A stretch of DNA of 64,000 nucleotides from Brevibacillus daliensis (GTDB lineage: Bacteria; Bacillota; Bacilli; Brevibacillales; Brevibacillaceae), in contig NZ_JAJISB010000029.1 in NCBI RefSeq assembly GCF_021245735.1, forward strand, positions 1 through 64,000, given 5' to 3'. The position numbers and the translations under genes are program-made. The notes below the pieces were generated by a model, which was not told the DNA's origin, did not search any database, and worked only from the letters and a program-made list of their open reading frames with translations. Shown here piece by piece: positions 7,712 to 16,553 of this stretch. The first letter of the stretch is position 1; each line of letters begins with the position of its first letter.

Positions 7712-8392
7712 ATGTCAAACGCACGGCGTAGTCATGCTCAGTATCCAATGGTGAAAATTCCTGCAGGTGAAATTGAATTAAGGGATGATCGAATAAAAAT
7801 TACATGGACGGTTGAGGTGGATACTTTTTTGCTTGCACCGGTTCCTGTTACGAAAGCGTTATATTTCTCGATCGTGCAAAAGAAAGCCGTACCTAATGGC
7901 GAACCACAGGTTCCGGTTGTGGATGTCTCATGGAATGATGCAATCTCATTTTGTAATTTACTATCTAAGCACTCAGGTCTAAATGAATGTTACTCAGTAA
8001 GTGATGATGGTGAGAGTGTCGTCTGTAACTGGGGAGCGGATGGTTATCGTCTTCCTACAGAAGCGGAATGGCAGTATGCGTGTAAAGCGGGAACAACTGG
8101 GTATCTATACGGTAAGCTGGATGAGATAGCATGGTATCGTGGAAATTCTGAGGGCATGGTCCGTGAGGTGGGTAGAAAGGAGCCGAATATGTGGGGGCTC
8201 TACGATATGCTAGGAAATGTTTGGGAGTGGTGTTGGGATCTATACGATGTGAAAGTATACGATTCCTACAGAATTTTCCGCGGTGGTAGCTGGGCGGAAG
8301 AGGCTAGGGGTTGTGGGGCGACGTGCCGCCGCCGCAGTCACCCTACTTTTCGAATTGATGATCTCGGCTTTCGTCTTGCTAGGTCCCTGTAA
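7712..8392 (+). CDS. Formylglycine-generating-enzyme (SUMF1) family protein
   Basis: A single-domain protein of 226 residues with the FGE-sulfatase fold motifs in order: PVPVTKALYF near residue 46, VPVVDVSWNDAISFCNLLS near 72-90, GYRLPTEAEWQYACKAG near 111-127, NMWGLYDMLGNVWEWCWD near 152-170, RGGSW near 191 and a final GFRLARS. Family members either oxidise a sulfatase cysteine to formylglycine or modify or bind other substrates. No sulfatase gene is in the window, so the partner is unknown. Two cysteines lie in the GCGATCRRRS segment, where true FGEs carry active-site cysteines, so catalysis is possible. Ribosome site GGGAGG; likely co-transcribed with the DUF4180 gene. Confidence 0.85.
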   Translation: MSNARRSHAQYPMVKIPAGEIELRDDRIKITWTVEVDTFLLAPVPVTKALYFSIVQKKAVPNGEPQVPVVDVSWNDAISFCNLLSKHSGLNECYSVSDDGESVVCNWGADGYRLPTEAEWQYACKAGTTGYLYGKLDEIAWYRGNSEGMVREVGRKEPNMWGLYDMLGNVWEWCWDLYDVKVYDSYRIFRGGSWAEEARGCGATCRRRSHPTFRIDDLGFRLARSL

Positions 8393-8482
8393 GGGGGCGA
8401 AAAACGGCAAGAGTGGCGAAGATCGTTAGGTTCCAGTACAACTCCGTATTATAAGAATAAACAAGGGATTTATCCTTGGTAA

Positions 8483-8552
8483 TTTGATAGTGCAACTGAT
8501 AAGTGTGGGAGAGTGCTTAACTGGCAGTCAAGAGTTCAGGGGTTCGATATGA
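8483..8552 (+). pseudogene. tRNA-Ala-like remnant B
   Basis: It aligns with remnant A over TTTG..TAGTGCAACT, GTGGGAGAG and the anticodon region: CTTAA-CTGGCAG-TCAAG forms an anticodon stem with one mismatch and again shows GGC. A T-loop-like GGGGTTCGAT follows, but no acceptor stem can be drawn and no terminator follows. It is more decayed than copy A. Confidence 0.5.
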
Positions 8553-8599
8553 AACTCTTAAATCGGGGATTTTCTACAGAACCTATTCTAGGTTGGACT

Positions 8600-8943
8600 T
8601 TGATTGAGGGAGAACACTTTAAAAGAGAAATTGAAGAACAGCAAAAGACCTTTCACATTTGGCTAAGGATTTTATTCAAATTAAAGAAGTATTGAGTGGC
8701 TGGTTAAAAAAGGAGGTTTTTAAAGAGGAATATAATAAATACGGTAGTTCGTTTACTTTTGAGTAATTAGTTGAATACTCTGAACAAAAATTAGAAGAAA
8801 TGATTGAATATAAACGATTTCTCCATCAAAAGTTGAAAGATGCAATAAAAGAAGATGAAAGCAAAATAAGGCTCTTGTTTCCAGCAAATAAATTGAGGAA
8901 AATAGAGATGTACTACACAAACAACCAAAAAAGGATTACGTTG
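8600..8943 (+). pseudogene. Degraded coiled-coil gene of unknown function
   Basis: Reading across one frameshift near 8635 and a TAA at 8764-8766 gives a continuous charged, helical sequence (GEHFKREIEEQ, then AKDLSHLAKDFIQIKEVLSGW, then LVEYSEQKLEEMIEYKRFLHQ and KDAIKEDESKIRLL). It is in the same frame as, and runs straight into, the downstream SDR gene. The amphipathic pattern is too regular for random DNA, but I do not recognise the protein. It lies just after tRNA-like remnant B. Confidence 0.4.
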
Positions 8944-9789
8944 ATGCATAACTATAATATTTGGGAAAAAGTGTTGTTTTTGCCTACTGTTTTGGACAAG
9001 AAGAAGCTTGCAAACTCCGTACAAGGCAAGACGATTGTGATAACAGGTGCGAGTTCCGGGATAGGTGAGCAGGTGGCTTATCTTTTGGCTGATTTCAACG
9101 TTCATCTGATCCTTGTGGCAAGAAGAGGGGAAAAGCTACAAAATATGAAACAGGAAATTGAAAAGAAGGCTGCCAAGGTAAGTTTCTTTCAGGCAGATTT
9201 AAGAGATACGGATGAGATGGAAGGGTTCCTAACGTTTCTTCATCAACAGCCTGTCGGGGTGGATGTCATGGTGAACAACGCAGGCCTATCCATCAGACGT
9301 TCGATTATGGACTCGTTGGATCGTTATCACGATTTTACGCGAACGATGGCTATCAATTATTATGCGCCAGTGAGATTGCTATTGTCCGTCATTCCGCAGC
9401 TTAAACAAAATAATGGACAGATTATCAACATTTCTACTATAAACACTTCGTTAATACCTATCCCTTATTGGGCTGCGTATCAGGCTTCCAAGTCAGCTTT
9501 CGATACGTGGTTTCGGTCTGCAGCACCTGAATTGAATGCGTTGGGGATCTTAACGACGTCCATCTATCTTCCATTAGTGAAAACGCCAATGATCTTGCCA
9601 ACAGCTGCTTATCAAAACATGCCCGCCATGAGCCCGGGACACGCAGCCCAAATGATCGCAAAATCGATGTATACAAAACGCAAAAACATGATGCCGTGGT
9701 GGTTGATTTTTGGACAATTGGCATCCATTTTTTGTAGAGGGCTTTGGGAACGGGTCATTCCGGGAAGGCTGCGAAAAAGGAGGAAGTAA
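8944..9789 (+). CDS. Short-chain dehydrogenase/reductase
   Basis: A classical SDR of 281 residues. The cofactor motif TGASSGIG is near residues 33-40, the NNAG motif at about 111-114, the catalytic serine in IINISTINTS, and the YxxxK pair in YQASKSAF. The C-terminal region is basic and hydrophobic (MMPWWLIFGQ to a run of Arg/Lys), suggesting membrane association. ATG 8944 is chosen because it follows AAAAAAGGA with normal spacing; the frame is open further upstream only because it fuses with a degraded gene. Two bases separate it from an acyl-CoA ligase gene, so both probably act on the same lipid-like substrate. In other bacteria such pairs occur in fatty-acid or hydrocarbon modification loci; the substrate here is unknown. 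Confidence 0.85.
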   Translation: MHNYNIWEKVLFLPTVLDKKKLANSVQGKTIVITGASSGIGEQVAYLLADFNVHLILVARRGEKLQNMKQEIEKKAAKVSFFQADLRDTDEMEGFLTFLHQQPVGVDVMVNNAGLSIRRSIMDSLDRYHDFTRTMAINYYAPVRLLLSVIPQLKQNNGQIINISTINTSLIPIPYWAAYQASKSAFDTWFRSAAPELNALGILTTSIYLPLVKTPMILPTAAYQNMPAMSPGHAAQMIAKSMYTKRKNMMPWWLIFGQLASIFCRGLWERVIPGRLRKRRK

Positions 9790-9791
9790 CG

Positions 9792-11330
9792 ATGCGGATC
9801 ATTTATCTCTTTGATGTTCTATACAAAATGAAAATACTTTCCCCAGTGAGTTTTTATAGGTTAATCGTTGCCATTTATCAGTATGGAATCAACTTGATGA
9901 CACTCTTAAAGGTTGCAGAGAGAACTCATGGTCATAAAGTCGCATTGGTGGATGAGCAGGAATCAATCACCTTTCAACAGTTGTTATCCAAATCGGAGCG
10001 CCTCTCTATCATTCTGAAGCAAAAATATGGACTTACCAGCGGCAAGAAGGTCGGTTTTTTATGCAAAAACCATGCTTCTTTGGTGAAATCCATTTTTGCT
10101 GCTTCATTCACTGGTTCAGACATTTTTTTGCTCAATAGCGAAATGAGCATAGGACAGCTTAATCAACTTCTGGAAGCTTATGATTTAGATTTTCTTGTGC
10201 ATGATGTGGAGATGACTACAATAATTGAAAAATCGTCGTATTCGAATGAGAAGGTTTTGAGTTACCATGATCATTTGCCTGCCATCAATAATTTACTTCA
10301 TACATTCGTTTATGATGAAAAACAAAAGCGGCAGAGAACGTCTTCAAGCAAGATCGTACTGCTAACAGGCGGAACTACGGGGAAATCTAAAAAGGTCGCA
10401 CACAAACCATCCTTATTCAATTATTTGCCTCCGTTTTCAATGTTACTTACCAGACTTCAACTACTACGTTATCATACGGCTTATATCGCTACTCCTATTT
10501 ATCACGGATATGGGATCGCTATTTTACTTTTGTTCATCGCATTAGGGAAAAAAATAGTCATAACATCTGGTTTTGACGCTGCAAAGGCATGTGACCTCAT
10601 ACAAAAGCACAAGGTTGAAGTCGTAACCGTCGTCCCGTTAATGGTAAATAAAATGCTGAAACATAATGTCGAGGACTTGAAATCGCTTGCCTGTATCGCA
10701 TCAGGCGGAGCAGAGCTCAATCCGAAACTTGTAGCGGAGGTGCTTAGCAAATTAGGAGATGTATTATACAATTTGTACGGTACTTCAGAAGCTGGCTTGA
10801 ATATCATTGCAACGCCACAAGATTTGAAATACTCGGCGAATACGATTGGTAAAAAAATAAAAAGCGTCAGATTACACGTGTTGGATCAGAATAAGAAAAA
10901 ACGTGGAGTGGGTGAAATAGGAGAATTTTGCATAAAAAATAATTGGTCAATGAGAAATAGATATCGTTCATGGATCGAGACTGGCGATTTAGGTTACCGG
11001 GATGATTATGGGTATTATTATTTATGCGGAAGAACAGATGATATGGTGGTTTCAGCTGGTGAAAATGTTTATCCCATTGAGATTGAACAAATACTTATCC
11101 ATCATCCCTCGGTAGAAGACGTAGCCGTTATAGGGGTTCGTGATGAAATGTTTGGGCAAAGGTTGAAAGCTGTTGTTCAACCAGTTCAAAATGCTGATCT
11201 TACAAAAGAGACCCTACTGGATTGGTTGCGCCCTAAAGTTGCAAGGTATCAATTGCCTAAAGAGATCGACTTTGTTGATCGGATATCCTATACACATTTG
11301 GGGAAGCGCGATAAGAAGCAGCTTAAATAG
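9792..11330 (+). CDS. AMP-dependent acyl-CoA synthetase/ligase
   Basis: A protein of 512 residues in the ANL adenylating superfamily, which activates a carboxylic acid with ATP and passes it to CoA. The P-loop-like motif LLTGGTTGKSKKVAH is near residue 190, YGTSEAG (A5) near 328, TGDLGYRDDYG (A7) near 400 and GRTDDMVVSAGENVYPIEIE (A8) near 413, with a final catalytic Lys region GKRDKKQLK. The first 35 residues include a hydrophobic stretch, unusual for the family, suggesting membrane attachment. ATG 9792 follows AAGGAGGAAG and starts two bases after the SDR stop. Substrate probably a fatty or aromatic acid; specificity cannot be read from sequence. Confidence 0.85.
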   Translation: MRIIYLFDVLYKMKILSPVSFYRLIVAIYQYGINLMTLLKVAERTHGHKVALVDEQESITFQQLLSKSERLSIILKQKYGLTSGKKVGFLCKNHASLVKSIFAASFTGSDIFLLNSEMSIGQLNQLLEAYDLDFLVHDVEMTTIIEKSSYSNEKVLSYHDHLPAINNLLHTFVYDEKQKRQRTSSSKIVLLTGGTTGKSKKVAHKPSLFNYLPPFSMLLTRLQLLRYHTAYIATPIYHGYGIAILLLFIALGKKIVITSGFDAAKACDLIQKHKVEVVTVVPLMVNKMLKHNVEDLKSLACIASGGAELNPKLVAEVLSKLGDVLYNLYGTSEAGLNIIATPQDLKYSANTIGKKIKSVRLHVLDQNKKKRGVGEIGEFCIKNNWSMRNRYRSWIETGDLGYRDDYGYYYLCGRTDDMVVSAGENVYPIEIEQILIHHPSVEDVAVIGVRDEMFGQRLKAVVQPVQNADLTKETLLDWLRPKVARYQLPKEIDFVDRISYTHLGKRDKKQLK

Positions 11331-11355
11331 ACGAAGGTGTACATTTCATTTCGAT

Positions 11356-11373
11356 GGGCAGTGCAACTAACTA
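11356..11373 (+). pseudogene. tRNA-like remnant C, shortest copy
   Basis: GGGCAGTGCAACTAACT repeats the first part of remnants A and B (GGTAGTGCAACTAAT) and then breaks directly into an acetyltransferase fragment. Nothing of the anticodon or T-arm remains. It marks the right end of the SDR/ligase block, as B marks its left end. Confidence 0.4.
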
Positions 11374-11559
11374 GGCTACGGTAAGGTAGCATTGAAAAAA
11401 CTTATTGAACATATGGGCTTAATGAACTGCAAAAGAATAATGATTGGACACAGACCCAATAACCAAATTGCTGGGAACTTGTATGAATCTTTGGGGTTTA
11501 AAAAGGTCAGTGAAGAAGTAATAGATGGTGAAATCATACGTCTACTTCAAATTACTTAG
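11374..11559 (+). pseudogene. GNAT acetyltransferase, C-terminal fragment
   Basis: The frame reads GYGKVALKKLIEHMG, then NQIAGNLYESLGFKKVSEE, ending at TAG. The Q/GxGK/A acetyl-CoA loop and NxxAxxLYexLGF motif identify the last 60 residues of a GNAT-family acetyltransferase. The first half of the gene is missing; the break abuts tRNA-like remnant C. Confidence 0.75.
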
Positions 11560-11571
11560 CAAAAGGCTTTG

Positions 11572-11631
11572 CCTTATAGAAATCGCAATGACTGTCGATA
11601 AATGCCGACAGTCATTGCGATTTCTATAAGG
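11572..11631. repeat. 26-bp perfect inverted repeat
   Basis: The arms 11572-11597 and 11606-11631 are exact complements around an eight-base loop (ATAAATGC). The right arm is followed by GGGAGAAAAA, not by Ts, and on the other strand the left arm is followed by AAAGCC-type sequence with only short T runs. It is far longer than a normal terminator stem. It follows the GNAT fragment directly. Confidence 0.85.
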
Positions 11632-11978
11632 GGAGAAAAAAAGAAGCGAATATTTATAACAGAAGATTTAGTAAAAACGTTCCTCATTGCTTAAAAGAAT
11701 AGGTGGAAGAAACAGAAATATATAATAAACAATAGACACATTGTATAAATATAATAGATTGAATTATCTGAATATTAGTACAATATGTGTAATGACTCGT
11801 TCTGAAAATAAGAGTAACATTAGCATAATAATTTTCTTTAGAGGGTTGAGGTGGTAATAAATGAAAGGGTACAGGTCAAGTGGGTAGTTACTATTATTTT
11901 TCTGAAGGGCGTAAAATATGTATTGATTAGGGAAGTAATAGGTTGTGACCATCATTCTATGAAATAAGGGGGCAGTCT
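11632..11978 (+). other. Leader region of the peptide transporter
   Basis: About 350 AT-rich bases with no gene. A short frame begins after GGTTGAGGTGG near 11862 but stops after nine codons. The final AAGGGGG at 11968-11973 is the ribosome site of the substrate-binding protein. I see no convincing promoter pair or riboswitch. Confidence 0.3.
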
Positions 11979-13595
11979 ATGAATAAAAATAGAAAATCAA
12001 TCTTTTCGTTCGTTCTTATCCCGATTATTCTGGCAACAACTGTTCTGAGTGGCTGTGGGAATAGCGCTAGTTCTGATAAAATGATAACGACATCTGAGAT
12101 TTCAGATCCAGGTACGACAGATGTTCAAAAAACCACTTCAGAATATACGATTCCCTTAAATATTTACGATCGCCTTGTTGAAGCAATAACAGTCTCCCCA
12201 GGTAAATCCGAACTTGTTCCCGGCCTTGCAGAAAGTTGGGAAGTCTCTCCAGATGGTCTCAAATATACCTTCCATATAAGAAAAGACGTAAAATTCCATA
12301 ATGGTGAAATCTTAAAAGCTGATGACGTACTATATACCTTTGATAGAATGCTCGATCCTGCAACAAAGGCATTAAATACAGATTTTCTTGACATGATAGC
12401 AGGTGCTAAAGACAGAATGGACGGTAAAGCGAACAGCGTTAGTGGAATCAAAGTAATCGATGACAATACGATAGAGATTACTTTGGCGAAAGCCTTTGCG
12501 CCATTTTTAGCTAATCTTGCAACGCCAGCAGGTTCTATTTATAATCGCAAAGCAACCACGGAAGCTGGAGAACAATTCGGAATCGACCCTCAGAAAACGA
12601 TTGGTACAGGTCCATTCAAAATGAAATCTTGGGCATTAAATGACACAGTTGTATTAGTATCAAACCCAGATTATTTCCAAGGCGCCCCCAAAATTGATGG
12701 TGTCAATATTAAGATAGTTCCTGACGCTGAAACGAATCGAATCATGTTTGAAACAGGGAAACTAGACATTTTCAATTTAAGCAATTCAGCCTCGCAGATC
12801 CCGCAGTTTAGAGACAATGAGAAATGGAAGAATAGCATAGTAAGCGGGCCTATAGTAGGACTTTATTACTATGCATTGAATGAAGATATTAAACCATTGG
12901 ACGATGTAAGAATAAGAAAAGCCTTACAAATGTCTATTGATCGTCAGACACTTCTTGATAAGTTGTACTATGGAGAAGGTCAATTAGTTCATGGAATTTC
13001 GCCTCCTGGGCTTTTGGGCTATAATCCAGAATTGCCAAAAATCGAATATAATCCAGAAAAAGCAAAACAATTACTGACAGAAGCTGGCTATCCGAATGGA
13101 TTTGACATGGAAATTGTGCAGACAACAGATAGTCCAAATACGTTGAAAATCAATGAAGCTGTGCAGGCTATGTTACAGAAAGTTGGCGTTCGTGTAAAAA
13201 TTACACAAATAGATGAATCAACCTATTTTGCAACAAGACAGGTTGGAAAGCTTCCATCGAATCAGAATGAATGGTCTGCCGATTATAACGACCCCGACAA
13301 CTTCTTCTACACATTTTTCTCTCAGAAAAATAGCAAAGTCAGATCTTACAATTATAATAATTTAGAAGTGAACGCGAAACTAGAAAAAGCTAGAACAATG
13401 GTTGATCAAACCGAAAGAATTAAGTTGTACCAAGAGATGGAAAAAACCATCGCGCAAGAAGATGCAGCGTGGATTCCTTTGTTCGCTCTTAATCAATTAT
13501 TTGTTGTTCAACCAAGGGTGAAGAACTTCCAAGTGGCTTGGAATGGCTGGTCATCCATGAGCTATTATGGGTTAGAAATTGTTGAGGCAAAATAG
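11979..13595 (+). CDS. Oligopeptide ABC transporter substrate-binding lipoprotein
   Basis: A protein of 538 residues of the SBP_bac_5 (peptide/nickel-binding) family. A lipoprotein signal peptide ends in the lipobox LSGC near residues 24-27, so the mature protein is lipid-anchored outside the membrane. Family motifs include GLAESWEVSPDGLKYTFHIR near 85-105, KFHNGE..KADDVLYTFDRM and, near the C-terminus, AWIPLF. It captures peptides (or a related cargo) for the two permeases and two ATPases encoded downstream. A 15-bp stem-loop follows the stop, and the permease gene begins 106 bases later, the usual arrangement for making more binding protein than channel. Confidence 0.92.
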   Translation: MNKNRKSIFSFVLIPIILATTVLSGCGNSASSDKMITTSEISDPGTTDVQKTTSEYTIPLNIYDRLVEAITVSPGKSELVPGLAESWEVSPDGLKYTFHIRKDVKFHNGEILKADDVLYTFDRMLDPATKALNTDFLDMIAGAKDRMDGKANSVSGIKVIDDNTIEITLAKAFAPFLANLATPAGSIYNRKATTEAGEQFGIDPQKTIGTGPFKMKSWALNDTVVLVSNPDYFQGAPKIDGVNIKIVPDAETNRIMFETGKLDIFNLSNSASQIPQFRDNEKWKNSIVSGPIVGLYYYALNEDIKPLDDVRIRKALQMSIDRQTLLDKLYYGEGQLVHGISPPGLLGYNPELPKIEYNPEKAKQLLTEAGYPNGFDMEIVQTTDSPNTLKINEAVQAMLQKVGVRVKITQIDESTYFATRQVGKLPSNQNEWSADYNDPDNFFYTFFSQKNSKVRSYNYNNLEVNAKLEKARTMVDQTERIKLYQEMEKTIAQEDAAWIPLFALNQLFVVQPRVKNFQVAWNGWSSMSYYGLEIVEAK

Positions 13596-13632
13596 AGAAT
13601 TATCCATGTAAGAAATAATAAAGATGCTTCTA

Positions 13633-13669
13633 GTAAAAATAACTACTGATTTCAAGTAGTTATTTTTAC
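13633..13669 (+). terminator. Intercistronic stem-loop after binding-protein gene
   Basis: A 15-bp perfect stem (13633-13647 / 13655-13669) with a seven-base loop, followed by only a few Ts in the stem itself. Between a binding-protein gene and its permeases such hairpins usually cause partial termination or protect the upstream mRNA, giving unequal expression. Confidence 0.7.
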
Positions 13670-13700
13670 ATAGGAAGAAACGAAGAGGAGGGGTGGTTTA

Positions 13701-14621
13701 GTGGGACATTATATTATTAGAAGACTTGTCATTTCCATACCTGTAACGTTTGGAATCGCACTGATTACTTTTATTCTCTTGAATGTTATTCCCGGTGATC
13801 CTGTCGCACTCATGATGAAAGATCATATCAGTGCAGATGTTGTGGCAAGAGTTCGCGCACAGATGCAACTAGATGACCCTGCTTATATCAGATTTTTTAG
13901 ATTTATTTGGAATGCACTGCATGGTGATTTTGGCGTCTCCTATAAACTAAATCGATCTGTTTCATCGCTTCTTATGGATGCTTTCCCTAACACGTTGATT
14001 CTAGCGATTTCTGGGGCTTTGGTATCATGGATAATCGGCATTCCAGCCGGGGTTTTATCCGCTGTGAAGAAGCGTTCCTTTCTCGACAATTCCATTATGG
14101 GATTCTCACTTCTTGGTGTTTCCATACCCGTTTTTTGGGCAGGTCTACTTTTCCAATATATCTTTGCTTTTTGGTTAGGGATTTTACCAGTTTCTGGATT
14201 CGATGGTCCCGAATATTTAATCATGCCTGCTATTGTCCTTGGGTGGAGTTCTGCCGGAACAATTTCACGACTAACAAGATCAAGCCTACTAGAAGTTATG
14301 CGAAATGATTACATTCGTACAGCAAGAGCAAAAGGAAATCTCGAACTAAAAGTGGTCATCAATCATGCACTGAAAAATGCCATGTTGCCTGTTGTAACAG
14401 TGATGGCACTTCAAGTTGCAGGGCTTTTATCTGGAGCCGTTATAACAGAGACCGTGTTTGGAATACCAGGCATTGGGAGAATTGCTGTCAATGCTATTCA
14501 AAACAGAGATATGCCACTTCTCCAAGGGGCCGTGATGTTTACGACAGTACTGGTTATCTTAGGAAATCTGGTAGCAGACGTTCTCTATTCCCTGTTAGAT
14601 CCTCGGATAAAATATGATTAA
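13701..14621 (+). CDS. Peptide ABC transporter permease (DppB/OppB type)
   Basis: A protein of 306 residues with six hydrophobic segments and the binding-protein-dependent permease signature near residues 190-215 (EVMRNDYIRTARAKGNLELKV, the EAA loop that contacts the ATPase). The N-terminus MGHYIIRRLVISIPVTFGIALITF is typical of DppB/OppB. It starts at GTG 13701 behind AGGAGGGG. It forms the membrane channel with the next gene product. Intact. Confidence 0.92.
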   Translation: MGHYIIRRLVISIPVTFGIALITFILLNVIPGDPVALMMKDHISADVVARVRAQMQLDDPAYIRFFRFIWNALHGDFGVSYKLNRSVSSLLMDAFPNTLILAISGALVSWIIGIPAGVLSAVKKRSFLDNSIMGFSLLGVSIPVFWAGLLFQYIFAFWLGILPVSGFDGPEYLIMPAIVLGWSSAGTISRLTRSSLLEVMRNDYIRTARAKGNLELKVVINHALKNAMLPVVTVMALQVAGLLSGAVITETVFGIPGIGRIAVNAIQNRDMPLLQGAVMFTTVLVILGNLVADVLYSLLDPRIKYD

Positions 14622-14636
14622 AGGAGGTACTAGAAA

Positions 14637-15542
14637 TTGAATATCGCGAAGAATATGTTATTTAAAAAAGAAATTATCGAACCCAGTGATGAACTCGTAA
14701 AAGAGACTTTTTGGCAGGATGTCTTCAAATCATTACGAAAAGATCGAATGGCTATGGCTGGTGGTACGATCATCGCTCTGTTCATTCTGGTGGCCATATT
14801 TGCCCCCTATCTAGCTCCTTATAATCCGTACGAAGTATCCCTGGATCTTCAATTTCAAAAGCCAAGCATGGAATATTGGCTGGGTACAGATATGTTTGGA
14901 AGAGATGTTTTATCCAGAATCATATACGGTTCGCGAATTTCTTTGCTGATCGGAATTGTTCCTAGTCTGATTACGATGTTAATTGGGATCATATTCGGCA
15001 TTATCGCAGGATATTTTGGACGCAAAACAGATTTTATTATCATGACCGTATCTGATATGGTTCTATCTTTTCCATCGTTACTACTGGCAATGGTCGTCAT
15101 GTACACGCTAGGTGCTAGTCTTTTAAATATCTTTATCGCACTAAGTATTGTTGGCTGGGCGGGAACTGCAAGGGTGGTTCGAGCACAAACTCTTTCCTTA
15201 AAAAACAAAGAATTTGTAGAGTCAGCCAGAGCTATTGGCGTCAAGCCTTCTATCATCATGATTCGTCATATCTTACCGAACTGTATCCCACAACTCCTTG
15301 TTCTGTTTACATTAGAGATCCCGGGGTCTATCTTATCTGAAGCAAGTCTTAGTTTTCTTGGAGTAGGGGCACAACCGCCAGCCTCCAGTTGGGGACTCAT
15401 GGTATCAAATGGTAAGGAATTTTTATTTAATGCCCCTTGGGTCGCAATTTCTCCGGGAATCGCTATTTTAGTGATAGTCTTGGCATTTAATTTTTTAGGA
15501 GATGGTCTTCGGGATGCCCTAGATCCATACTTAAAACAATAG
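14637..15542 (+). CDS. Peptide ABC transporter permease (DppC/OppC type)
   Basis: A protein of 301 residues, partner of the preceding permease. It has an N-terminal extension ending in FKSLRKDRMAMAGG before the first helix, GTDMFGRDVLSRIIYGSRISLLIG near residue 85, and the EAA loop FVESARAIGVKPSIIMIRHILPN near 195, all characteristic of OppC/DppC. The start is TTG 14637, set by AAAGGAGG eight bases upstream; no ATG nearby has a comparable site. Fifteen bases separate it from the previous stop. Confidence 0.92.
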   Translation: MNIAKNMLFKKEIIEPSDELVKETFWQDVFKSLRKDRMAMAGGTIIALFILVAIFAPYLAPYNPYEVSLDLQFQKPSMEYWLGTDMFGRDVLSRIIYGSRISLLIGIVPSLITMLIGIIFGIIAGYFGRKTDFIIMTVSDMVLSFPSLLLAMVVMYTLGASLLNIFIALSIVGWAGTARVVRAQTLSLKNKEFVESARAIGVKPSIIMIRHILPNCIPQLLVLFTLEIPGSILSEASLSFLGVGAQPPASSWGLMVSNGKEFLFNAPWVAISPGIAILVIVLAFNFLGDGLRDALDPYLKQ

Positions 15543-15555
15543 GGGGAATTGTGAG

Positions 15556-16542
15556 ATGAATGATGCTAGTACCATTTTAGAGATCAATAATTTAAAAACC
15601 TATTTCTACACGGACAAGGGCGTAGTGCCAGCGGTAGATGATATTAGCATAAAGGTTAAAAAGGGGCAGATTATTGGCATTGTTGGAGAATCCGGTTGTG
15701 GAAAAAGTATGACCTCCTTATCTATCATGCAATTAATTGCTCCCCCAGGAAAAATTGCAGGAGGAGAAATACTATTTCAAAATAAAAATCTCGTAGGAAT
15801 TTCTAAAGCAGAAATGCGTTCTCTTAGAGGAAATGAGCTATCAATGATTTTTCAAGAGCCAATGACTTCATTAAACCCTGTATATCCAGTAGGAAAGCAA
15901 GTTGCAGAAACTCTACTTTTACATAATAAACATATGAAAAAAGCTGAAGCGAAGCAAAAAGTAATCGAGATGTTTAAAATGGTGGGCATTCCAGAACCTG
16001 AGGAAAGATATCGGGTCTTTCCTCATCAATTATCAGGAGGATTACGGCAAAGAGTGATGATTGCAATGGCACTGATTTGTCGATCAAAACTACTAATCGC
16101 AGATGAACCTACCACCGCCTTAGATGTCACCATTGAAGCTCAGATATTAAAGCTAATGAAAAATTTGCAAGAAGAAATTGATACCTCAATTATCATGATC
16201 ACCCATAACTTAGGGATTGTTGCAGAAATGTGTGATTATGTCTATGTCATGTATGCAGGCAAGATTATGGAACAGGCTGATGTATATGAACTGTTCGATC
16301 ATCCAAAGCATCCCTATACGGAAGGATTGCTAAAATCAATTCCAAGAAGCAATGTTCAACAGAACAAAGAAAAGGGATTATACAGCATCAAAGGAATGGT
16401 TCCCAATATGCTGAATTTACCAAAAGGCTGTAGATTTCACCCTAGGTGTATCTATGCAGAAGATGCATGCAGAGAAGTGGAACCTGATCTCGTGGATGTA
16501 GGTGAAGGACACTTGGTCAGATGCATAAAATACAAGAATTAG
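15556..16542 (+). CDS. Peptide ABC transporter ATPase (DppD/OppD type)
   Basis: An ATP-binding subunit of 328 residues. Walker A GESGCGKS is near residues 43-50, the signature LSGGLRQR near 156, Walker B LLIADEPTTALD near 175-186, and the H-loop ITHNLG near 218. The C-terminal oligopeptide-transporter extension has the cysteine pattern GCRFHPRCIYAEDAC, which in some relatives binds an Fe-S cluster. It overlaps the next gene's untranslated leader by a few bases, indicating coupled translation. Confidence 0.93.
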   Translation: MNDASTILEINNLKTYFYTDKGVVPAVDDISIKVKKGQIIGIVGESGCGKSMTSLSIMQLIAPPGKIAGGEILFQNKNLVGISKAEMRSLRGNELSMIFQEPMTSLNPVYPVGKQVAETLLLHNKHMKKAEAKQKVIEMFKMVGIPEPEERYRVFPHQLSGGLRQRVMIAMALICRSKLLIADEPTTALDVTIEAQILKLMKNLQEEIDTSIIMITHNLGIVAEMCDYVYVMYAGKIMEQADVYELFDHPKHPYTEGLLKSIPRSNVQQNKEKGLYSIKGMVPNMLNLPKGCRFHPRCIYAEDACREVEPDLVDVGEGHLVRCIKYKN

Positions 16543-16553
16543 GGGGTGATGAT

